From contig JAMDDG010000192.1 of assembly GCA_023488865.1 (NCBI GenBank), positions 1 through 5,098 of the forward strand: 5,098 bases of DNA. The letters run 5' to 3'. A program made the position numbers and the translations under genes. The stretch is from Bacteroidota bacterium (GTDB lineage: Bacteria > Bacteroidota > Bacteroidia > Bacteroidales > Prolixibacteraceae). Of this stretch, positions 1 through 4,370 are shown piece after piece (position 1 is the first letter of the stretch; the number at the start of each line of letters is the position of its first letter). A model generated the notes under the pieces. The model was not told where the DNA came from. It saw only the letters and a list, made by a program, of their open reading frames with translations, and did not search any database.

Positions 1-111
1 GATGCCCTGAAATACAAATACGCACCCTTCGTAAAACGAAAATCCGTAGTACACAAATCCGAACTCGAAAATTGCCAATTCATTGAACAGCAAGAATTCC
101 ATTCGGATTAA
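1..111 (+). CDS. C-terminal end of an unidentified gene (5' truncated)
   Basis: An open frame runs from the first base to a TAA at 109-111, giving the last 36 residues of a protein whose start lies outside the window. The tail is hydrophilic and lysine/glutamate-rich (it includes FVKRKSVVHKSELENC) and ends QEFHSD. I do not recognise the family and see no motif. A hairpin followed by a run of T lies about 30 bases after the stop, as expected for the end of a + strand gene. The neighbouring kinase gene converges on it. With only 36 codons visible this could still be a chance open frame, so confidence is moderate. Confidence 0.5.
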   Translation, partial: DALKYKYAPFVKRKSVVHKSELENCQFIEQQEFHSD

Positions 112-142
112 CTGCAAGTTGGGTTAAAATATCAAGACGACT

Positions 143-164
143 GCCGCTAATCGGCGCATTTTTT
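143..164 (+). terminator. Possible intrinsic terminator of the upstream + strand gene
   Basis: GCCG (143-146) and CGGC (152-155) form a short stem around a CTAAT loop and are followed by GCA and then six T at 159-164. The stem is only 4 bp, so it is weak. Its position 32 bases after the stop at 111 and the T run support a terminator for the truncated gene. Confidence 0.4.
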
Positions 165-177
165 GTGCTCATTTCAA

Positions 178-206
178 TGATCTCAGCGCAAAAGGGCGCT
201 GAGTCA
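178..206. repeat. Strong inverted repeat in the convergent intergenic region
   Basis: CTCAGCGC (182-189) and GCGCTGAG (196-203) are perfect complements around an AAAAGG loop. The stem extends by TGA/TCA if one T is bulged at 181, giving 11 pairs. No T run follows on either strand, so it is not a textbook terminator. It may protect a transcript 3' end, help terminate transcription between the convergent genes, or be a dispersed intergenic repeat. Which of these applies cannot be told from one copy. Confidence 0.5.
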
Positions 207-216
207 TAAGTCAAAT

Positions 217-249
217 GAAGAAAATTAGCCAAGTTAAATTTAACTTGGC
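217..249 (-). terminator. Likely terminator of the kinase gene
   Basis: Positions 228-249 are a perfect 22-base palindrome with half-sites GCCAAGTTAAA and TTTAACTTGGC. Read on the minus strand it folds as an 8-9 bp stem and is followed by TAATTTTCTTC (down to 217), a U-rich tail. It lies about 60 bases beyond the kinase stop codon. On the + strand no T run follows, so termination should act mainly on kinase transcripts. A dyad this perfect could also be a protein-binding operator. Confidence 0.6.
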
Positions 250-307
250 CGGATGCCTTGATGAACAGGGTAAGTCATAATTACTGGAAAATGAGCATTT
301 TAAAACA

Positions 308-2035
308 TTAAAGTAGTTTGGTCCTATCATTGGTCATCTCGTAAATTGCCTCTCCAATTTTAATGTTGTTCTTCCCTACCAGTGGCATTTTGCCATAAAC
401 TCTTTCTCCGTTGATAAATGTACCGGTACTTTCCAGATCATACAACCAGACATCATCCTTGCAGTTGATGACCAGACAGTGCCTGCGACTTATTGTTGTT
501 CCTCCCGGGACTTTTAGATCGTTACAAGTAAATGAACCTCTGCCTATTTTAATTATTGGGACTGTTGTTTCCCCTAATTTCTGTCTTGTCACGTTACAAT
601 CGGTCATAAAGACTGTGCCAGGTTTAAATTTGTTAAACCGAAAATCCATGTACAGTAACTTTGATTTCAGTGTTGGGTTCTTCTCAAAGCCATGGCTTAA
701 ATCTTTTTCAAGAACTAAATCATGATTGTACTCAATAAAAGGATTATCTGAATCATACGATTTGAGTAGTACACTGGGGGAGATTTGTTTTCCAATGTTT
801 TGCATCACATAGCTTATGTAATAGTTATTCTCAAAGCATTGATTGTTTTTGTCAAATTCAAGCAGGGTTTTGGCCAAATCAATTGCAAGTTCGTAACGGT
901 TTGTCTCATAAAAACATTGCAATAAGAGATTGTACCCTTCGTAGTCGGATGGATTACGGTGCAAATGATCGGAAAGCAGAGATATTGCCGTTGGGTAGTT
1001 CTTCATCTCCAGGTTAATCCATCCCAATTCCTTCTGAATATCCAGTCTGGGGTTCCACTTTAATGCCTTCTCAAAATAGGCCTGAGCCTCAGTTAACCGG
1101 TGCTGCAATAAATAATACTTCCCCTTACTCCTCAATACATTTACATGCGTCTTAAGTTGTGTTTCGGCATAATCGAGTAGCGAAAGTGCCTTAATCCACT
1201 TTTTCCGTTTGATAAATCGATTGGCTTTCTCTGCCAAATTGCCAGCTTTAAGAACCTCCCGGTCAAAAATGATTGGAACACTTTTTGCTTGGATTGCTTC
1301 ATTGAACTCTTTCATATTCTGAAAGCGTTGTTCCGGAATCTTTGCAATTGCTTTTAAGATAATTTCTTGCTGCCAGTTGGGCAAATGAGCTATGCCATAA
1401 TCCTTCTGCTCGTGCAGTGCAATTATTTCATCTATTGATTTAAAAGAAAATGGATTTTTACCAGTGAGCAATTCCAACATGGTAACACCTAATGCATACA
1501 CATCAACTCTTTCATCATGTTCAAAATTGTCATTCCTGCCAAAAGCCTCCGGACTCAAGTAGCAGGTAGTCCCCATTGAGGTATTGGCAATACCAAAATC
1601 TGAAATTTTAATAACCCTCTCCTCGGTGAAAAGAATATTATCCGGTTTAATGTCATGATGAACGATTTTCTTTTCGTGCACAAATTGCAGTGTTTCTGTC
1701 AAGGCGTTAAACCACTTCCAGATAAATGAGGAGGTGATCTTTTGTTTTGCCATCATGGACCTTAAGCTACCTTCCGAACAGTATTCCATGACAATGTAAA
1801 GTAATCCATCCTGTTGGAAGTAATGCCTGTAGTTGACAATATGAGGATGATTGAATTTCGATATCATCTTCATTTCGCGAATTAGACTATCCTGCATGTC
1901 CTTATCCTGGATGAGCAAATGTTTAATCGCCACCAGATGATCTGACTTTTCTTCTTTGGCAAGAAATACTCTACCAAAGCCTCCCGCTCCCAATTCCTGA
2001 ATAAATCGGTATCTGTTATCAAAGAGATCAGGCAT
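308..2035 (-). CDS. Soluble Hanks-type Ser/Thr protein kinase with TPR and FHA domains
   Basis: The 575-aa protein is predicted to phosphorylate Ser/Thr on partner proteins in the cytoplasm. Kinase domain, about residues 9-250: glycine loop GAGGFGRV (16-23), ATP lysine K38 (VAIK), helix-C glutamate E54, catalytic loop HHDIKPDN (126-133), DFG (146-148), GTTCYLSPE (155-163), DVYALG (178-183) and the late conserved Arg in PEQRF (R237). All catalytic residues are present, but the loop reads HHD rather than HRD and the activation segment is very short. About 266-400 is helical with TPR-like repeats, one clear unit ending AYFEKALKWNP. About 493-572 is an FHA domain with GRG, SRRH (516-519) and STGTFINGE, which by family knowledge binds phosphothreonine. 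No signal peptide or membrane segment is seen, unlike PknB-type receptors. The ATG start is set by the kinase fold beginning at residue 9; there is no Shine-Dalgarno. No phosphatase gene is visible nearby and the substrate is unknown. Confidence 0.95.
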   Translation of the reverse strand: MPDLFDNRYRFIQELGAGGFGRVFLAKEEKSDHLVAIKHLLIQDKDMQDSLIREMKMISKFNHPHIVNYRHYFQQDGLLYIVMEYCSEGSLRSMMAKQKITSSFIWKWFNALTETLQFVHEKKIVHHDIKPDNILFTEERVIKISDFGIANTSMGTTCYLSPEAFGRNDNFEHDERVDVYALGVTMLELLTGKNPFSFKSIDEIIALHEQKDYGIAHLPNWQQEIILKAIAKIPEQRFQNMKEFNEAIQAKSVPIIFDREVLKAGNLAEKANRFIKRKKWIKALSLLDYAETQLKTHVNVLRSKGKYYLLQHRLTEAQAYFEKALKWNPRLDIQKELGWINLEMKNYPTAISLLSDHLHRNPSDYEGYNLLLQCFYETNRYELAIDLAKTLLEFDKNNQCFENNYYISYVMQNIGKQISPSVLLKSYDSDNPFIEYNHDLVLEKDLSHGFEKNPTLKSKLLYMDFRFNKFKPGTVFMTDCNVTRQKLGETTVPIIKIGRGSFTCNDLKVPGGTTISRRHCLVINCKDDVWLYDLESTGTFINGERVYGKMPLVGKNNIKIGEAIYEMTNDRTKLL

Positions 2036-2115
2036 AGTAAAGGTTCAATTATCAATGATGATTGGAAATTGCATACGCATAACGCTAATAGGGTTTATTG
2101 CTCAATTCCTTCACC

Positions 2116-2146
2116 TAAAGGTATATATTGCCAGGCTGTTTACAAA
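2116..2146 (-). promoter_or_regulatory. Candidate Bacteroidetes-type promoter for the kinase gene
   Basis: On the minus strand, TTTG (2146-2143) is followed after exactly 19 bases by TACCTTTA (2123-2116). This matches the Bacteroidetes -33/-7 consensus TTTG-N19-21-TAnnTTTG at all but the last base. Transcription would start near 2110 and leave a leader of about 75 nt before the kinase ATG at 2035. Confidence 0.55.
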
Positions 2147-2206
2147 TGCCTACAAAAAATATTTTTAAATTTTCTTCCCGATCATGGTGATAGTTCCAAA
2201 TTATTT

Positions 2207-2237
2207 TTTGTAGTTTTGAAGCGCGAGAATACTTTAA
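2207..2237 (+). promoter_or_regulatory. Candidate promoter(s) for the five-gene operon
   Basis: Two overlapping readings exist. TAGTTTTG at 2211-2218 is an exact TAnnTTTG -7 element but has no TTTG at the right distance upstream; it would start RNA near 2225. Alternatively TTTG at 2207-2210 is a perfect -33 element, spaced 19 bases from an imperfect TACTTTAA at 2230-2237, which would start RNA near 2244. The choice matters because only the first start would transcribe the first GCGAGAAT copy (2223-2230) and the ATG at 2243. Confidence 0.4.
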
Positions 2238-2242
2238 ACACA

Positions 2243-2455
2243 ATGGCGAAGTCAATTACATTACAGACAAGTACGGAAAAACTTAAAAGGGTAGGCGTAT
2301 CGGTGAAAGTCCGACAGACCGTCCAAAGCTTCGCTTTAGAGATTCTCGCAGCGACCTACCCCCTTTTAATAACTTCAAATCATTTATTATGCGAGAATCA
2401 ATGGTTGCCAGCGCAAACAGCGCACCAAAGCCGATCACGGCTGAATCAATCTTAA
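2243..2455 (+). CDS. Possible 70-aa leader ORF overlapping the operon leader
   Basis: ATG at 2243 opens a 70-codon frame beginning MAKSITLQTSTEKLKRVGVS and ending at TAA 2453-2455. The frame is also open further upstream (to about 2069), but that part looks unlike protein and crosses the promoter region. The ORF overlaps the start of the 84-aa gene by 67 bases in another frame and covers the inverted repeats at 2283-2369. I do not recognise the product; its second half (from about residue 45) is compositionally odd. It may be a real short protein, a leader ORF whose translation remodels the RNA around the next start codon, or an accidental frame over a structured leader. Confidence 0.25.
   Translation: MAKSITLQTSTEKLKRVGVSVKVRQTVQSFALEILAATYPLLITSNHLLCENQWLPAQTAHQSRSRLNQS
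2283..2399 (+). promoter_or_regulatory. Candidate structured leader RNA / translational switch
   Basis: TTAAAAGG plus GTAGG (2283-2295) pairs with CCTAC plus CCTTTTAA (2355-2369) apart from a two-C bulge, a 13-bp closing stem that can add CG/CG past a bulged A. Inside sit small hairpins: TCGG/CCGA with a 7-base loop (2300-2314), AAAGC/GCTTT (2325-2337) and GAG/CTC (2339-2347). The inner arm GATTCTCGCA (2341-2350) is the perfect complement of TGCGAGAATC (2390-2399), which overlaps the ATG at 2389 of the next gene. It also complements GCGAGAAT at 2223-2230 over 8 bases. The arm can therefore pair either upstream or with the start codon. This resembles riboswitch or attenuator logic, but I match it to no known class and there is no comparative evidence. 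Confidence 0.4.
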
Positions 2456-2643
2456 TGAGTATTATTGGGTGGGAGCCCATGTCAGTCAGGGAAAACCTAC
2501 ATGAAATCATGTGTGTGTTTTTCATGTACAACCAAAATCACGATGAGGCGTTTATGGACACCATGTATAACACCTACCGTGTTTTATTTGATGCCTTATT
2601 GCAAATGGAGCAATACCGGAAAGAAAGGGGGCTTCTGGAATGA
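2389..2643 (+). CDS. Small conserved-looking hypothetical protein, first gene of the operon
   Basis: The 84-aa product is unrecognised. After a short Ala/Ser/Pro-rich N-terminus it contains ILMSIIGWEPMSVRENLHE (21-39), then an aromatic and Met-rich segment and a helical C-terminus (YRVLFDALLQMEQYRKERG). It looks like a compact, mostly helical cytoplasmic protein. The last bases overlap the next gene as ATGA (2640-2643), a classic sign of translational coupling. ATG 2389 lies inside a 10-base repeat complementary to the leader. ATG 2401 (MVASANS...) and ATG 2455 or thereabouts (MSIIGWEP) are alternative starts; the true start is not settled. A minus strand frame over the same bases is a shadow. 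Confidence 0.7.
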   Translation: MRESMVASANSAPKPITAESILMSIIGWEPMSVRENLHEIMCVFFMYNQNHDEAFMDTMYNTYRVLFDALLQMEQYRKERGLLE

Positions 2644-3257
2644 AAGCGGACCAAAAAGACAAAAAGGACTTTCCAATTAGTCCATTGGCTATTAAAGCCA
2701 TGCACGCAGTTAATCGGCCAGAAGTTGTCCAGAAGCTGTATAGCCGTGACAAACAGCAATTAATCAAGGACTTTATTGTAGAAATGGATGCCAAAAACGA
2801 GGCATACTATTTCATTATTGAGAACGGGCATTTCGACGCCTTTTGTTCCTATTGCAAAAATCCAGCAAATGAGGTTTGTAGTGTAATTCCTAAGGAACAA
2901 ATATCAAAAGCGACAAAGAACCTTTTTGGTAAGTTCTCTTTAACAGACGAAGAGGTAAGTTCATTAACGCCTTCTCAGATCCTTGAAAGGGCAGCAGAAA
3001 GGAGAGAACTTGAAATACTAATTCACACAAACAATTATTTCAAGGAGAACAGTATCCATGATGGTATCAAGGCACTCCAGGAGGTTTATATAGGATGGGT
3101 GCACTCTAAGTCTTTTAAAGAAAATATATATAGTGAGGACGTATCCAATGAAATCCTTGAAATTCAAAAGCTTTTGGTTGGCCTTGCCGGAGCCGACACA
3201 TGGGCTTTACCGGATGCAACGCAAGAGTTAAGCCGGAAATTTACAATTGAAAATTAA
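2640..3257 (+). CDS. Hypothetical 205-aa protein with a His/Cys cluster
   Basis: The largest gene of the operon, starting at the ATGA overlap with the gene before it and ending 4 bases before the next ATG. I do not recognise the family. The sequence is soluble and mostly helical with a charged start (MKADQKDKKDF). Residues 64-80 hold H64, C69, C72 and C80 in the pattern H-x4-C-x2-C-x7-C, which could bind zinc, though no further ligand cluster is present. Downstream, FSLTDEEVSSLTPSQ and ERAAERRELEILI suggest two helical segments. No membrane segment, signal peptide or enzyme motif is visible. Co-transcription with genes for small CxxC proteins hints at a shared complex, but that is inference. 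Confidence 0.8.
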   Translation: MKADQKDKKDFPISPLAIKAMHAVNRPEVVQKLYSRDKQQLIKDFIVEMDAKNEAYYFIIENGHFDAFCSYCKNPANEVCSVIPKEQISKATKNLFGKFSLTDEEVSSLTPSQILERAAERRELEILIHTNNYFKENSIHDGIKALQEVYIGWVHSKSFKENIYSEDVSNEILEIQKLLVGLAGADTWALPDATQELSRKFTIEN

Positions 3258-3261
3258 AGTC

Positions 3262-3603
3262 ATGAATATTAAAGAAATCAGAGCCGGCAAAATTGATCCG
3301 GTTATCATTGCCAAGATATTAAATGATGAACGTCAGCGCAATGACGAAAATATCCTTGCTATTGTAAATGAATACTTTAGTCGAGTAGATGTCTGTGATA
3401 GCTCGAAGGCTATTGACAGATTATTAGACTGTTGGATAATTTACAGCAGAGGATGCAGTAAAGAGTTCGCGGAGAGTATATCACTTGAAATTGTGTGCCT
3501 CAAAGAATTTATTACAAACCTTTCGGAATATTATGCACATTGCACTAATCAGGCGATTGGTTTAATTGAAAAAGAGATTTATGTTCAATCCCAAAAACCT
3601 TAA
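3262..3603 (+). CDS. Hypothetical 113-aa helical protein
   Basis: The start at ATG 3262 (MNIKEIRAGKIDP) is preferred over a TTG at 3247, which would overlap the previous gene. The spacing is then 4 bases upstream and 3 bases to the next gene, consistent with an operon. The product is acidic and helical, with five scattered cysteines (C45, C57, C65, C79, C94) but no CxxC pair. No known domain, signal or membrane segment is recognised. It may be a small adaptor or regulatory protein; the function is unknown. Confidence 0.75.
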   Translation: MNIKEIRAGKIDPVIIAKILNDERQRNDENILAIVNEYFSRVDVCDSSKAIDRLLDCWIIYSRGCSKEFAESISLEIVCLKEFITNLSEYYAHCTNQAIGLIEKEIYVQSQKP

Positions 3604-3606
3604 ACC

Positions 3607-3840
3607 ATGAACCAGAAAAAAGAATCTTGTTTGTCGTGTGAGCAATTGAGTGCCGAAATTCGGAGATTAAGGGAGGAAAACCACAGGCTAAGTAATAACT
3701 ACAGCAAATCTTTGGACGATTATATACAACTACAACAGATCCTCCTTGACCGAGTATACCCAGGCCGGAAAAGTAAAGAATGTTTGGTAGTTGCCTTTAG
3801 GGGTAACAGGGAAAATCAAAATAGACTTTTACCAAGTTAA
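3607..3840 (+). CDS. Small CxxC plus coiled-coil protein (copy A)
   Basis: A 77-aa product. The N-terminus carries CLSC (C8, C11), immediately followed by a heptad-like charged helix EQLSAEIRRLREENHRL, then IQLQQILLDRVYPGRK and a basic tail. The CxxC pair could bind half of a zinc site, with a dimer through the coiled coil completing four ligands; this is inference. The next gene encodes a protein with the same order of elements (CxxC-xx-L-xx-E, then IQLQ...LL), so the two look like ancient duplicates. It starts 3 bases after the previous stop. The last 50 bases are also open in another frame, which could extend the following gene upstream. Confidence 0.7.
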   Translation: MNQKKESCLSCEQLSAEIRRLREENHRLSNNYSKSLDDYIQLQQILLDRVYPGRKSKECLVVAFRGNRENQNRLLPS

Positions 3841-3850
3841 ATCTATCAAA

Positions 3851-4051
3851 ATGAAACCAAGAGAGCTGTTTGTACCAACAATACAAAACGAGTGTCCGAA
3901 TTGCGCTGTCTTACACCGGGAGTTGGAGGAGGCCGGAAAGAAGATAATCCAATTGCAAGGGCAATTGTTAGAGATACATAGAAATCATCCTGAGCTATTT
4001 ATTGTTCCATCCAGGATAAAGGTGTGGAACCGACAATTAGTAGTTCTGTAA
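3851..4051 (+). CDS. Small CxxC plus coiled-coil protein (copy B)
   Basis: A 66-aa product from ATG 3851, 10 bases after the previous stop. CPNC (C15, C18) is followed by a helix AVLHRELEEAGKKIIQLQG and a short tail ending RQLVVL. Compared with the preceding gene, C, C, L (three after the second Cys) and E (six after it) line up, as does IQLQ followed by LL after a shorter spacer. The frame is open back to a TTG at 3791, whose extension (GKIKIDFYQVKSIK) also looks protein-like, so a longer overlapping form is possible. The family is not recognised. This is the last gene before a strong terminator. Confidence 0.65.
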   Translation: MKPRELFVPTIQNECPNCAVLHRELEEAGKKIIQLQGQLLEIHRNHPELFIVPSRIKVWNRQLVVL

Positions 4052-4098
4052 CAAACACCAGTAGTGACATTCTTTATTGCAGTGGGTCGTACCGCTAT

Positions 4099-4134
4099 CA
4101 GAGGGCAGCAATTAAGCTGCCCTCTGTGTTTTTA
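4099..4134 (+). terminator. Strong intrinsic terminator ending the operon
   Basis: CAGAGGGCAGC (4099-4109) and GCTGCCCTCTG (4116-4126) form a perfect 11-bp GC-rich stem with an AATTAA loop, followed by TGTTTTTA. It sits 48 bases after the last operon stop codon and separates the operon from the gene at 4371. Confidence 0.9.
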
Positions 4135-4176
4135 TACTCAATGGTTTAGACCATTCTTTCCCCTGGTTACGTACCG

Positions 4177-4209
4177 TACCAATAATTTACCAATAAAATA
4201 CCGATACTA
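4177..4209 (+). repeat. Three tandem 11-bp repeats (TACCRATAnnn)
   Basis: TACCAATAATT (4177-4187), TACCAATAAAA (4188-4198) and TACCGATACTA (4199-4209) follow one another with no gap. The 11-base period is close to one helical turn, so protein copies bound to them would lie on the same DNA face. They could be iterons of a replication origin or an operator array for the next gene. Confidence 0.55.
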
Positions 4210-4320
4210 TCCACCTGGCCCACAACCCTCATGGCTTTTCTCCCGGCTATCCTCTTGCTGTCCGATCTGTATAATACAAACTCTATCCACGGATAAATCA
4301 TTTTTTCAAAATATATCCAC
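4208..4320 (+). repeat. Three TATCCAC motifs, DnaA-box-like
   Basis: TATCCAC occurs at 4208-4214, 4284-4290 and 4314-4320, all on the same strand. Each matches the inner seven bases of the DnaA box TTATCCACA, but the outer bases differ in every copy. The second copy is part of a short inverted repeat, TATCC-AC-GGATA. Three copies in 113 bases is more than chance suggests, but their role is not shown. Confidence 0.4.
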
Positions 4321-4370
4321 TTTACTGTTAAATAGTTGGGTATTTTCACTTCGTCAAAATATAAACTGCT

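Larger units (their letters stand above)
4135..4370. other. Gene-free A/T-rich region with short repeats
   Basis: No credible gene is seen in these 236 bases. Directly after the terminator a weak hairpin AATGGT/ACCATT (4140-4155) is followed by TCTTTCCCC. The region then holds three tandem 11-bp repeats and three TATCCAC motifs and becomes very A/T-rich toward 4371. No convincing TTTG/TAnnTTTG pair is found for the downstream gene; TATTTTCA at 4341-4348 is a weak -7 candidate. Confidence 0.5.

Noticed and set aside
411..725. 104-aa + strand open frame within the kinase gene
   Set aside because: It is antisense to the FHA-coding part, whose conserved motifs show that the minus strand is coding.
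2289..2361. tRNA-like 73-base unit with a perfect 7-bp acceptor-like stem (GGGTAGG/CCTACCC)
   Set aside because: There is no T arm with TTCNA before the 3' arm, no GG in the first loop, no clear anticodon stem and no CCA; it fits better as the closing stem of the leader fold.
2283..2531. 82-aa minus strand open frame
   Set aside because: It lies opposite the leader and the first operon gene; the + strand gene has operon spacing and a more protein-like sequence.
2552..2794. Minus strand open frames opposite the operon
   Set aside because: They are shadows of the 84-aa and 205-aa genes and are low-complexity in composition.
3247..3261. TTG start extending the 113-aa gene upstream
   Set aside because: It would overlap the previous gene; ATG 3262 gives normal operon spacing.
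4177..4209. CRISPR array
   Set aside because: The repeats are 11 bases, gapless and without spacers.
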